Positions 13,137 to 25,381 of a DNA stretch of 64,000 nucleotides are shown piece by piece. The stretch spans positions 56,691,501-56,755,500 of the forward strand of contig CANTUV010000026.1 in the NCBI GenBank assembly GCA_947685225.1, given 5' to 3'. The DNA comes from Garcia nutans. Its lineage: Eukaryota > Streptophyta > Magnoliopsida > Malpighiales > Euphorbiaceae. The stretch's first letter is position 1, and each line of letters opens with the position of its first letter. The position numbers and the translations under genes were made by a program. Under the pieces are notes generated by a model that saw only the letters and a list, made by a program, of their open reading frames with translations, ran no database searches and had not been told where the DNA came from.

Positions 13137-14896
13137 GTAATACCCAAAATATAAAAATTTAATTTAAAATTTATAATAATAATAAAAATAAAAATAAAAA
13201 GAAGAATAACGAAAAAATAGGAAAATGAAAGAAAGAAGATAAAAAGAAATAAAGAAGAGAGAGAAAGGGCAAAATGAGAGAGAAAAGAGGCTATCAAAGA
13301 AAATCTTAGATCTATTATTGTTGGATACTCAAATTTTGACATGCGCCGGATTGTAAAAATTGCTGCTCAACAACGCTTTCAACGTCACTGATCTTGCTGC
13401 TGACGGCGCACGGGCCATCTAAATTTTCTGTGCAGTCCCACTGCTTATAGCTTCAACCAGAATTTTTGACCATTTTCGACCTTATTTTACTGCAATTCAA
13501 GTATCGTTTGACTCCTCACTTCATGAATTTCATTTTGATATATTATTTGTTAATTTTGAACCAACTTCATTTTTTGTCTAAATCCTGCTATGACAACAAT
13601 TTTCAACGCGATTTTCGGCAAAATTTCAGAGAATGAGAGGGAGTGGTGCATATTTTTGAAATTCTCTTGTCCAGATGAATGCGTGGATACCAACTTTGCT
13701 ACCGAATTCTTCAGTCAAAATTTTTTCGGCTAGAGTTTGACATAAATTTTCGCGCATTAATTAATTAATTTATCAAACTTTTAAATAAATAAAATTTACA
13801 AAGATGATAATTAAATTTCAAGAATCAAATTTAAATGGTTAAATTAATTAATAACAATTAGTTATGTAACTACCGAAATTTTGGATACCAAACTTAAATT
13901 AAATTATATAGTTATCCAGTAAATTTTTAATTATAAAATACTTAATTATAGAGTCTTGGATTATATCATCATATTGATTTTTGATATTTTATCATGTAGG
14001 CCGTTTGTTTCCAAATTTTGACACTCTCGAATTGAGCGGATGATCAAATCTTTTCTTTTTAAATTGTGAATGGTATTTTTTAATATATTTTCATACATTA
14101 ACATTTAATATATATGAATATATATATATAGATATTATTAGCATTACACATTAATTAGGATTTAGTATTTCGGCATCCACATATGGTTGCATATTTATGT
14201 GATGATATTGACTTGTGTTTGCCAAATAGAATTTGAGTGATATAGAGACCATGTAGGGCATGATTAGACTATGATAATTAATAAGTTATGATATTATGAT
14301 GAGTTTAAGACTGATGCGACGGCGAGAATATTTTTATACTCAGCCCTTCTTGGCTTTGGCAATGACAACGAACCCATATAAGTTGAAATAAGTGAGCCAA
14401 CCAAGGGCATCGACTCTCCGAATTTGAGATTTAAAGTAGTTTTCGTGGACTATATTTCATCATTGGATGATTATATAATTCAGTTGTATGATTGACATGA
14501 TGCATTGACATATTAATTTTGAGGTTAGTATAGAACTAAAACAGGATACCAGTTAGATATATTGGACAGTATTATTCACTAAATCGAGACACTCACCTCT
14601 ATCTCACTATTTTTTTTCAGGTTTTCAAGGTGAGTTTTTGTGATCTTTATCCAGTAATACTACTTTCTTTTCTTGACAGTGGATTTTATGTATGAACTAA
14701 TTTAAATATTATGTTTATTTTTTTATATGTATTTCTATTTTTAGAGACTTTATAAATTCTAAATGTTGAGATATTATGTATGGTGTGTAATTTAATGTTT
14801 GATGTGGTGTTTTGAATATTTCTATTATTTATATTACGTTAAACTGACTATAGAATTTGATGTCTCAAATTTTCTGTTTTTTTAGTAGCGGTCACA
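13137..14896. repeat. Candidate solo LTR of a Ty3/Gypsy-type retrotransposon
   Basis: The sequence starts tgtaataccc and runs about 1.76 kb to a segment ending gtagcggtcaca. Its composition is distinctly less AT-biased than the flanks, and it has no coding capacity. TGTAAYACCC starts and CGGTCA-type ends are common for plant chromovirus LTRs. No internal domains, primer-binding site or second LTR flank it. A 5-bp target-site duplication is not clear: attaa lies at 13132-13136, and the best downstream match is imperfect. Alternatives are a diverged non-coding transcript unit or another repeat class. Confidence 0.4.
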
Positions 14897-16840
14897 TATC
14901 ACTTAAATAAGATAGTGATAATTAAAATTCTCATTATTAAAAACAAAGAAATAAAGTTTTAAAAGGATAAACATACAAAGTTGAAAAGCGAACTTGTATA
15001 ATAAATAATTTTTTTGGGATGTTTATATAATTACTCTAAAAAATAACTTTTATTACAAAAATATTTCAAAAACTAAAAGTATTTATATTTTTATAAAAAG
15101 TTGATGTAAAATTTAAAAAATATTTCATTTCTCAATAAGAATAATTTTTTTTTAAAATATCTTTTCCCTCACTATAATAAATATTTCACTTAAAATTTTT
15201 ATTTTTTTAAAACTTTAATATTAAATAAAAATATTATAATAAAATAATAAAAATTAATATTTTAAATTATTTTTCATTATATAAAAATCACAATTTTTCA
15301 TAAAAAGAAAACAAATTATTTTTAATTATAAAAAAGGTAACATTCAAAAAAATAAAAAATATATAAAAATATATTAATAAAAATTATTAAAATTATTTTT
15401 AAATAAAAATTTTACATATTATTCACATGAAAAAAACTAAAAAAATATACACAAATTCGTTATGTAAATGTATAGTAGATGTCTTATAAATATATTGTAG
15501 ATGTGTTATAGATGTGTTGTATGTGTTATATATATGTTATATATTTATTATTTAAGTTGTATATATTTTATGAAAAAATTATTGAATATTACGTGAATAT
15601 TATATGAGTGTTATGTGGATGTTATTAAGATTTAAAATTAAAAAAATATTTAAAATATTATATAGATATATTGTAGATGTTGTATATATATTTTATATAT
15701 ATTGTGTATATACGTGTATATATTTATTTTTTTGATATGTATATTAAAATTTTGACATAAATTTTTTTATATAAAAAAACACAAATATAAGCAACTTGTG
15801 AAAAAACAAAATAAAAAAATTACAAAAAAAGAAAAAAAATAACGTTGAATACTTCAATTTAAAAAAAAAAAAAAAACCGTGCACTGTATATATAAAAACG
15901 AAACAAATTTTTGAGACATAGGATGTAATTTTTTTAATGTAAAATATCTTATATTAAATTTTTTTTTATTAATATAAAATATATCTTCAAAATCAAATCT
16001 TTTTTAAAATTAGATTTTATACATTTTGTATTTAGTGTAAAAATAATTTTATTTAATTAATAAAATTTAAAATTTAATGATATTATTAAATACAACTAAA
16101 ATAAAAAAAATAAATATCATTCAAAAAATGCCCTTAATAATTTATATTATTTGTTACAAAAACTATATTCCTTTCTATTAAAGATGTCACAGTGAATCGC
16201 TTAAAAAAAGTATGATATTTTATTATTAGAATTAAATTATTAAATTAACAAATATATGAATAAACTAGCATAAAATAACAAAAATTATTTCTGAATTTAT
16301 CTAGAAAAAAATATTGTAAAACAACGTTTTATAAATGATTATTCATCAATTGCAAATTTAATTTATAACCAACAAGTACAATTATTTGGATTTAATTTTA
16401 AAAAAACCCGAATTTAAACCTATGCTTAATTATCATGCTAAAAGAGTGCCACAAACACGAAAACGAAATGCACCGTCCCGCATCAAAAGTCAAAACAAAC
16501 CAAGTGGGTCCTTTACCAGATAAAACGACAGAATCAAATCCCGCTTACTATAGTCGTTCGACAACTTTAGAAAAAAAGAAAGAAACGACTGAGATTTACG
16601 ACGCATGAATGGTCGTTTTAAAAAGACAAACATCAAATTTCAAGGTTTGACAAAAATTGACCAATTGACCCGGCTCCTTACTCGGTAACGATTTTCGAGA
16701 AAGTCGACAAACGGGAGGCTCATTCTGCTCCTCCTACATAGCTTAGGGCTTCTCTTTTCTTTTTACTCCAAAGTCTGCTATTCTCTCTTATTTCCTTCAA
16801 CGACTTACGGTTTCTCGATTTCTGTCATCAATCACAGAAA
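14897..16840. other. AT-rich intergenic DNA and p23 promoter
   Basis: Mostly low-complexity A/T sequence. From about 15465 to 15740 there is a degenerate array of short tatagatgt / tgtagatgt-like units. From about 16440 the base composition becomes more balanced, which probably marks the promoter and 5' leader of the p23 gene (pyrimidine-rich cttctcttttcttt near 16750). No gene is seen. Confidence 0.6.
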
Positions 16841-19152
16841 ATGAGGTATTTTCGCTCTATCTCGGTGAAAAAAAAAAACTGAACAAATTTCATGATTTCG
16901 CTTTTAACTGAAACCGAAACTGAGTTCTTGATTTGAGCTTGCAGTCGCCATCCAGAGGTTCTCTGGGCTCAGCGATCAGATAAGGTATACTTGACAATTG
17001 CTTTACCAGACGCAAAGGACATTTCAGTCAAATGCGAAGCTGAAGGAGTATTCAGTTTCTCGGCTTTTGGGGTTCAAGGCGAATCATTTGATTTGACTCT
17101 GCAATTCTATGGACCCATTGTTCCTGAGGTTAAAATAAGACCCATTTGCATTTCAATTTTATTTTATTAGCCTGGAAGTTTATTTCTTTTTGGCTTCTGA
17201 TGGTTCAGGGGTGTAAAACTAATGTTGGGTTAAGGAATATAATATTCTCCATCCAGAAACAAGAGAAGGGTTGGTGGAAAAGACTACTGAAATCAGAAGA
17301 AAAACCCGCACCTTACATTAAGGTTGATTGGAATAAATGGTGCGATGAGGATGATGAAGAATCTGCTTGTAAGTTCTTATGCCATTTGCATTTCTTAATT
17401 TTTGTTTTTCTTTAGATGCAAATCATTTATTCCCTCAGGTGCATTTTATGTTTATGATACTTTTCCTTGGATTCTGCAAATATGATTAGTTCTATGATTT
17501 CTTGATTCTTATTTGGGCTGGTCTTGCAATGCCTGAAAAGCCTAATGCGAGCTGGACTTTTTTTTTCTACTGCAAATCCAACGGTTTGTGTCCTCTTGTT
17601 GAATAATATTTGTGTGTTTATTTGGAAGGGGATGTGACTATTTTCTTCCATTTATAGTTGGATGTATTGGTTTTTTTCCTCGTATGTCCTGCTATTTTAG
17701 GCTTTTTTATATTATAAAAGTGAAAAACAGATCCATTTTTATTTGGTAATATATGAGTGTGGATTTTAGTTATTCATTATTTTTCTCCAGTCTAGCTATT
17801 TTAATGAATAAAATTCATCGATGCCAACCCAGCATGAAGATATAAGAGATTTGAACTCTTACAGCTTTCTTGTTTTATAGTTTTGACTTCACGAGATAAA
17901 CATGGACATTGGGGTTGTTCTTTTTGGTTGTAAGACCATTTTCCTGCAATGTGGGTGCAACAGTTCTACATTTTAAAATGAGATTTGAACTCTTACAGCT
18001 TTCTTGTTTTATAGTTTTGACTTCACGAGATAAACATGGACATTGGGGTTGTTCTTCTTGGTTGTAAGACCATTTTCCTGCAATGTGGGTGCAACAGTTC
18101 TACATTTTAAAATGACTTTTCAATTATTAGTTCAATGGCATCTGAACAATTCCTTTCTTTTTCTCTCACTTATTATGAGTTGCATGGAATAAACAAATAA
18201 TCTTTGGATGTTTCATAATAAGATTGGGTATTGGGATGCTGTTGCTCGTAATTAATATTGTTATTTTAAAATTATTATGACTCCTCAGGGAAAATAAAAG
18301 CTAAGACTTCATCTATAGTGCCCATTTGGCAATTATTGCACCTTGATAAAGACTTTTAGATTGAACATGCTGTAGCAGGCTTCTTCAGAAGTATATACTT
18401 TTGGTGATATTGTACCATTGGCATCAATTAAGTACCACTTAATGTCGTTTAGCTTCATGTGATGATATAATTATGCTTTCTCATCTTTAGCGTTCTGTGC
18501 TACTTTGGGCTGTAGCTGCTGTAAGATACTGCTTGTTAATTACTCGAGATATGTTATACATGATGCGAGATATTATGACTTCAAGATTTTGAATAGTGCT
18601 TAAAGATATGATTGAATATTTGTGGTGTTTTGCAGCTGACTTGGCCTCTGACGATGACAATGCCAGGGTAATTTAGTTTATTCTTTTGATTATTCGGTGT
18701 TTTACTTGGATCTGTGTCTCCCTAATTAAGTGACATTGTTCATTTGCAGTATGGGGAAGAGGATGAAGGCAGCGATGATGAAGGAATGCTCTGTGAGTTG
18801 CAACTTCATCACTTCCATTAAACTATCATAAAAAAAAATAGCATGATTAGCATAATGTATGCGTACCTTACATCTCCACATGCATTCTATATACCTTTCT
18901 CTGTTTTTATGGTAATGAATTGTCAAGGAATGAAGTTCATTTTTTGTGGTATGTCTTTACCTTCATTCCACGCGGAGAACTGCTGACATTAAATCCCGTT
19001 TCCATTATTCTATTATAGTATAGATCAGTTTCACTTTGATAGCTTTTTTCAAGTGATGCACTATTTGAACAAAATTTAGAATATCATGCCTCATTTTGCT
19101 TCGTGGGAATGTGACAGATCTTCCTGATCTGGAGAAGGCCAGGGGAAATTAA
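16841..19152 (+). CDS. P23: HSP90 co-chaperone p23 (CS-domain protein, short p23-2-like form)
   Basis: Cytosolic/nuclear co-chaperone expected to bind the ATP-bound HSP90 dimer. Six coding exons join in frame: 16841-16845, 16945-17128, 17209-17368, 18636-18667, 18750-18792, 19118-19152, giving 152 residues. The first coding exon carries only ATGAG. The CS domain covers about residues 1-112, with SRHPEVLWAQRSDKVYLTI, then LPDAKDISVKCEAEG and GWWKRLLKSEEKPAPYIKVD, then WNKW. These are the typical p23 signatures, including the paired W and the VDWNKW motif. The tail is acidic (DEDDEESASDLASDDD, then GEEDEGSDDEG) and ends in LPDLEKARGN. There is no glycine-methionine repeat tail, so it matches the short plant p23 form and not the longer p23-1 type. 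The third intron is unusually long because of an internal duplication. Confidence 0.93.
17847..18114. repeat. Two-copy tandem duplication of 134 bp in a p23 intron
   Basis: Copies at 17847-17980 and 17981-18114 are nearly identical; the only difference I see is tctttttgg versus tcttcttgg. The near identity implies a recent duplication or an assembly artefact. Confidence 0.93.
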
Positions 19153-20179
19153 TGAAGGTAAAGTACTTAGAAGCCACAATCTGGAAGTGCAGCTTCAACC
19201 ATTGCAGAACTTCAATGACGATAGGTTCTTGGGGGAAAATTTTAAATTGATGATATGCAACTACTGCAGACTGAAGTTAGTATATATTAGAAATTTGTTT
19301 TTCAAATCAGGATTTGATTCCTCGACCTAGAGGCGATTTTCAGAAACTAATACGGGCAACTGGAAGTTAATCTTGTATCATTTGTCTTCTCCAGTCTCAA
19401 AGGAGTAGCAGTTGGGGAAATGGTTTCAGAGTGCCAGCACTAAGGAACAATCAATTACTGTTTGCTAGACAGTGGCACTCAATTCCTAATAGGAAAACAT
19501 TAAAAAAAGTCAAATATGTTCTATGTTTTAAATGTTCCAGTGGTTAATGCGAAATATCACCATCCATTGAGAACATAAATATTTCATTTGCGCTTAGCTT
19601 AGTAATTTCATAAGCTCTAGGCTTGGGGAGTTCTATCTCGTGATTCTAGCGTGTTTTCACAAATTTAATTGAACTTAGCAGTGGTAGAGTGCAAGATTGA
19701 CATCGATTTCACAAATTTTGGCAAGTGTGTGAAATTTGGAGCAAATAGTATTGCCCTTGACAAATTTATTATCTGTTCAATTAGCCTTTGACTTAGCCAG
19801 GATCTCCAGAAGGTGGCTGCGTAAAGAGATGCATCTGCAATGACAATGGAACGCATTGTTGCATAGTAGTAAGAGACCCGAGAATCTAGGCACATTTATC
19901 ATGTAATTTAGAGGAAATAGCACCAGAATATCATGTCATGAAAATTAATAATAATGCATTTTACACGTTTTTCTTCCATACAATCTAGCACTTCGTGCAG
20001 GTAGTTTGTGCAGTATCCCATAGGCTAGCAAAAGAAGGCTTATTGCCCGACTCACAAACCCTCTCACCACTATAAACTACAAGCAAGAAACGGTTCCAAA
20101 CTCATTAATTGTTTTGTCTTGCAGCTGGTACATATATAACAAACCAAAACTGCGGTATTACTTATGATCTATTCAGGAA
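19153..20179. other. Convergent 3' region between p23 and the DUF639 gene
   Basis: About 1 kb that should hold the 3' UTRs and polyadenylation sites of both convergent genes. No additional gene is supported. Confidence 0.6.
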
Positions 20180-23100
20180 CTAGGAGGCATTATCTTCAAA
20201 ATGAACAGGGATGACTGGGATTGAATCCCACCATTCTTTTAGCCTTCGGTTTCCTTGGGTGTTCCGTACATACTTTCCTAACTTTGATGTCATAAGAAAG
20301 CATTGAAGTGCGACTGCCATGATGATATATTTCAAAGGTATAGCTATAAAGAAGAATGCTAATACAGTCATTGCTAACATTGCCATGTCTGTGTGCTGCA
20401 AATAAGAATAAGAATTAAACTAATCTAGAGGATTTTCAAAGGCTCATGCCATCGGGGGGCTGGAGCTTGATGTATGAAACAAATAACAAAAACAAAACAG
20501 CAATACAACAGAACTAACTCTTTTAACAACTGTGTGATTATTCTTTGAATTTACTAGCGAGACTTGCAAGAGACAAAGGAACAAATAGGCAGTTCTACTT
20601 CTGTTTTATGTTTTGCAGTTCTACTTCTGTTTTATGTTTTTGTATTAATGGTGTGATTTTTAGTCTCTTTTTCCTAAACATTTTTTTGACAAATAATTGC
20701 GTTTAGAGACTGAAATTAAAAGTGAGGGTGTGAGAAGTACCTTGCGAGCTTTTGAGCACATAATGGACCAGATTTTCAGGATTGCTATATTTGTGGCCTG
20801 CATCATCTCATGAACTGATCGCAGGCCAAATTGAGCAGCCACTATGCTTTCCACTGTAGTCTTTTGGTCTGATCCAGTACGCACTACTATCTCATTGCAT
20901 TTGTATTGAACTCTTCCTAGTCTTGCTTGAAGCATCTGCGATACTATCCATAACAAGAAAGCAGCTATAGCCTTGCCAACCCATTCCCTACATTGCCCAG
21001 ACATTGTGCATTACTATTTTTGCAAAGTTAGCATAAACTAACACTTCCAGACATGATAAAAAGAAACTGCATATGCAAAAGAACTTACTTGTAGATGACT
21101 AGTAAAGTTGCAATTATCACTATGAGGGTGGTTGCCGGTCTCACCCATGAAATGACTTCTTGAAGCCAGGGCACTACACTTTTAAGTGGCTGTAGCAACT
21201 CCTATGACGGGCAAAAAATGAAGAATCTGTGAGATCTTTTGTTTTGGCTCATATAACCGCAGGGAGCCAGTTAAATTTTAAAGAGTTGTTGAAACTTTAA
21301 ACAATATTTTCAATTGAAAACACTGATTCTTTCTCCTTTATCTTTTATTGTTAACGGTATCAAGGCAAGTCACACCACAATTAATAATTGGGTGTAGGCA
21401 CAAATTAATAAAATTTATATTTCTCACTGGTTTTCTTATGAATTAATAGGAAATCCTCCATATTATGATTTGGCCCCTTGTAAAAAGTAACTTAGAAACT
21501 TGAGGAGAAATAATTCTCACAAAAAAAGAAAATCTTAGAAAACCTGAGAGGGGAGGTATTACAAGGGAGGATCTTTATTCTAGCATAAATGTTTAACATG
21601 CTAATGGAGACTTACTATAAGAACAGTGGCACTTTCGCTAATCCCTTCCTCTTTCAACCCCTCAGCAGTAGCTTTGGCAATTTCTACTTCCTTTGCTTCC
21701 ACTCTAGCTCGATCAATGACACTCTCCAATGAACGAATGCTATCATGATCACTTGTGCATTCCTTGCCTGTTTCTTTAACTTCTACATTTGAGACAACGG
21801 ACAGAGACATGTTCAAACTCCTTAGAACAGAGCTAGCGCTACATGAATGTCCAATATTAACTTTCTTCAAGCTCTCAGCAAGCTCTTGTAGTACATAGTC
21901 TCCCTTAGGTAACTCATCAAATAAAGCAAAGATCAAGAATTTTGTGGGAGCTGGGGGAGATATTCTAAGCATTTCTCTTGCAGCATGGAGCCGTATGATC
22001 CCTAATATTGTTCTTGAGTGCATTTCCCATGATTGTACTGGCCATTCCACACCATACATTGATAAGAATTGGTGCATTAACATAATTTCTTTGATGAGTG
22101 CAAGCCAGTGATCACGTCTAGTGGAGCTAATCATCTCTGGAAACTCCAACACAATCTCTTCAGATCTAGAAAAATTGGACAGGAGAATTCATTCACAATA
22201 ATAGCAAAACAAAGGTGCACATCCTAGGTTTTATGTCACACACACGAATCAAAGTCGAGTGATGTTAAAATATAAGACACGTACTTACCCTGAAGTTGTC
22301 TGCCAGACCATTTCTCAAATGTTAATTGCAGCACTTTGATATAAACACATACAATCACCACATTTTAACTATGTGTATTGTTCCTCAAAAGTAAGCATAA
22401 TGATCCACAATTTTAATAGTAGCTGACATTGCTAGGTGGCTTATGCACTAGACTGACTCTTAAGCATATCCAGCATCAACATGATAAGGTGATTTAGCTT
22501 ATGAACAATTATTCTTACAATTCAGGAGACTCGTAGATTATGGCCTTCTCAAAAAGTGGAGCACCCCATGGACCAGTTGCAGTTGGCTTCAAACTATGCT
22601 CAACATTTTTTGAAAGGTCAATTTTAAGTGCATCATCATAGGTTATTGCTCCCGAAGCCTCAAAATATAGAGCGTAATTAGTTAGTGTAAGCCTACCTAG
22701 AAAAAAAAATATGTTCGAAGTAAGAACCACTAGATATAAAGAAATGCATGCAAATAATAACTACTCGTTTATTGTGGCCTCAGAAATAACAGAGGCAACA
22801 AATTAAGAAGTACCAGGCCAACTTGTTCCTCCAATGTGGCGCACTACCCTCTGTGAGCTTGCAGTTCCCTCGACATGTAGTATAAATTCACCATCAGCAA
22901 GTTCTACTCCTTTTGGCTTGGCCTGCTTCTGCAAATGCTTTATGCATCTGTAAATCAAGAAGCCCACAGAAAAAGGAAAATTTTAATTGAAAGGAGTAAT
23001 TACAAGTGCAGAACAAATAGGGGCTGTAAGATTGCGCGTTCCAATCCAGTGGGACATGATTAACCAAAAAAAGAAAAAGTTCTGCATACAGAGTTGAGAA

Positions 23101-24046
23101 AAAAAATTACTTGTCAATTTCTTTCAAGAACTTATCATAAGCAGGGAAAAAAAGACGGTTGCCAGTAGGTGCTGTTAGAGTTTCAAATGTAAATCTTGCA
23201 TTAACAACATCTGCAGCCAATGGAACCAATGTTCCCAACCATACAAATGCATCTTCTTCAACACTCGGCTCATCATTAACCTACCAATTGAGACGATTAA
23301 TCACTAATTACCACAGAAAATCAACATTCAGCTAGCCCAACTCTACTAATTAATTAATAATAAGAACCAACAATGAACCAAGAATTGGCACTGATATTAA
23401 TGCCAAAAAAGAAATACTTACAAGAAGTGGTATAAGATCTGAATAGAAAAGAGAGACATCCTCTTGTTGTTGAGCAACTAGTGCAGGTATCTTCGTGTCT
23501 TCTCTTCCTTTTCCCTCACACTCCTATTAACCTCACCCATTAACCATAAAAATTAGCTCCATGAGGAGGTATAAATTAACTCCATTGACACCTACTAAAC
23601 GAAACAAAGACCCACAAATATACAATGTAATTACCATAAAACAGTCTGAATCCTGAGAGCTAGGCATCTCCCAGGCAAGCATTGAATCAAACGTGAATTT
23701 GGCAAATGATCCAGCGATGATTTTGTCTTCTATATACTTACATTCCTCAACAATTGCTTTTGAAGAACAAAATTCTACCAATTTCTTCGCGTACCCAGTT
23801 GTTTCACTTTCAGGATTCCACTTCCACTCTGCTTCAAACTCCTCAACCAATTTCTCCACAGAAGTGTTCAACTTTCTGCGGAAAATGTATCAATTAACCA
23901 AGCAATAAATGTTATTAATATTAATTCAAACAGCAAATGATTTCTTATAGTCTAAGGAAAAAAAAAACAGAGAGAGAAACAGAGAGTAGGGTTTACAGGG
24001 CACAATTGTCGATGACGTTAATGGCAATGGAGGATAGATGGTTCAT
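20180..24046 (-). CDS. DUF639 family plant protein (function unknown)
   Basis: Ten exons join in frame on the minus strand: 24046-23997, 23875-23635, 23523-23422, 23280-23111, 22947-22814, 22696-22519, 22165-21616, 21201-21089, 20987-20741, 20395-20180, giving 666 residues and a TAG stop. The middle part, TSWPGRLTLTNYALYFEASG with TGPWGAPLFEKAIIYESPEL, is recognisable as the conserved core of plant DUF639 proteins. This core resembles a membrane-proximal PH/GRAM-like segment, which is inference only. C-terminal hydrophobic stretches at about 498-512, 517-530 and 600-633 suggest membrane association. A charged, possibly coiled region (VIDRARVEAKEVEIAKATAEG) precedes them. Length is near that usual for the family. 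The start is the first ATG directly before the conserved LSSIAINVIDNCA; the frame stays open upstream to another ATG at 24184, so a longer N-terminus is possible. I know of no established function. Confidence 0.87.
20589..20640. repeat. Short tandem duplication (26 bp x 2)
   Basis: A gcagttctacttctgtttta-type unit is repeated at 20589 and 20615 in the last intron of the DUF639 gene. Confidence 0.85.
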
Positions 24047-25381
24047 CTTCTTCAGAACTTTGATACGGGGAGAGAGATTAACAAAAAGGGTTCCGTTTAA
24101 TAGAGAGAGAAAGTGCTTATGTTCGTTCGTGTGGTTGCCACGTTGGGTTGGCCATGCAGGGCGGACGCAGAGAATCGCAGACACTTGTGTGAGTTCTAAA
24201 GTCTAATCCTTTGTAGTTTGTATTTTTGTATGGTAAATAGATGTGCGTAACTTTTAATCGGTTTTATTAAAACTCGAAAGAATTGAAATTTTGCGGTTTG
24301 ACGAGAAGATCTGATTTACATAATAAAATGAAGAGAAAATCATATTCTTATGAAAAATAAATGCGTAATTTATTATTATGTATTTAATAAAAAAATTCAG
24401 CCAAATATATAAATCGAAAAAAATATGTACTTACCTGACTGCTTTATAAAAATTTCAATTAATATTGGTCGTTTGCAGTTGTTAACAATCTGTCGTTTAT
24501 TTTCCTTATAAGTCGTTTCCTGAGAACGACAAATCGTATTTAATTTGGTCGAAAGAATAGGTGTCCCACTCGATAAAATTGTGATTGCCAATAGACGGCC
24601 GAGATTTACGCATTTAATAAGTTCAAGGGCTTCTGAGCACCGCATCGAGTCGAGTGAGTGACGAACTCATTAAACTCAAAGATTTACAATTGCGGTAAAC
24701 TAAACTAAAAACAAATCTTCTTTCTCGTCTCATGATTATAAAATTTATAGAGATTGTTTCTCAAAATTTAAAAGTTGGTCAAAACTGATTATAAGCAGTT
24801 TTTAGATTATAAATTATTTATTTAAGTATTTTTAAAAACTTAAATAGTAGATTATAATCTGATTTTAATCAGTTTTTTAAAAGTTGAATTTTGCTACTTT
24901 TTTAAGTATTTATTTTTTAAGCAGTTTTGACCAAGTAAAAGACCATATTATCTTTATCTAATCTTTAATATTTTAAATTTGCCCACCTTATATATTTTAG
25001 TTCCCATCAAAATTATTTTACGTTTCTTCTTAAATAAATTTTATTATTATTATTATTATTGAAAAATAAATTTTAAATTGACATTTAAAAAATTATTTTT
25101 ATATCATAAATAAATTCAGGGACATTATAAGCTGATTTTACAGAAACACTTAACTAATTATAAACTGATTATCAGCTGATTATTAACTAATTTACAGAAA
25201 TAATTAAATGCTTATTTTTCATATGATTATAATATAAAAATTATTTGTTCATAATAAGCGGAAAATGTCTAATTTTGATAAACACCTCTAAATAGTTGAA
25301 AATGTGGCTTTGAAAAAAAATCACCTACTCAGACACACAATTTGTATTTTCCTCTCTCTCCCGCAATTCCACAGCAATCGA
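24047..25381. promoter_or_regulatory. Bidirectional intergenic region between DUF639 and FIP2-like genes
   Basis: The DUF639 gene (minus) and the FIP2-like gene (plus) are head to head, about 1.3 kb apart. The DUF639 leader lies around 24047-24200. A pyrimidine-rich tract (ttcctctctctcccg at about 25350) just before 25382 is probably the FIP2 leader. The middle (24770-25300) contains several agcag/ctgattataa-type motifs and a short inverted repeat, suggesting degraded hAT-like MITE sequence. No further coding sequence is supported. Confidence 0.55.
24775..24934. repeat. Inverted repeat, possible degraded MITE
   Basis: Left end ttggtcaaaactg (about 24775) and right end gcagttttgaccaa (about 24921-24934) are inverted copies with further weak internal symmetry. 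Similar tggtcaaa...tttgacca termini occur in plant hAT-type MITEs. No target-site duplication was resolved. Confidence 0.45.

Noticed and set aside
23937..24206. Plus-strand frame at the start of the DUF639 gene
   Set aside because: It is antisense to the first DUF639 exon and leader, with no recognised domain.
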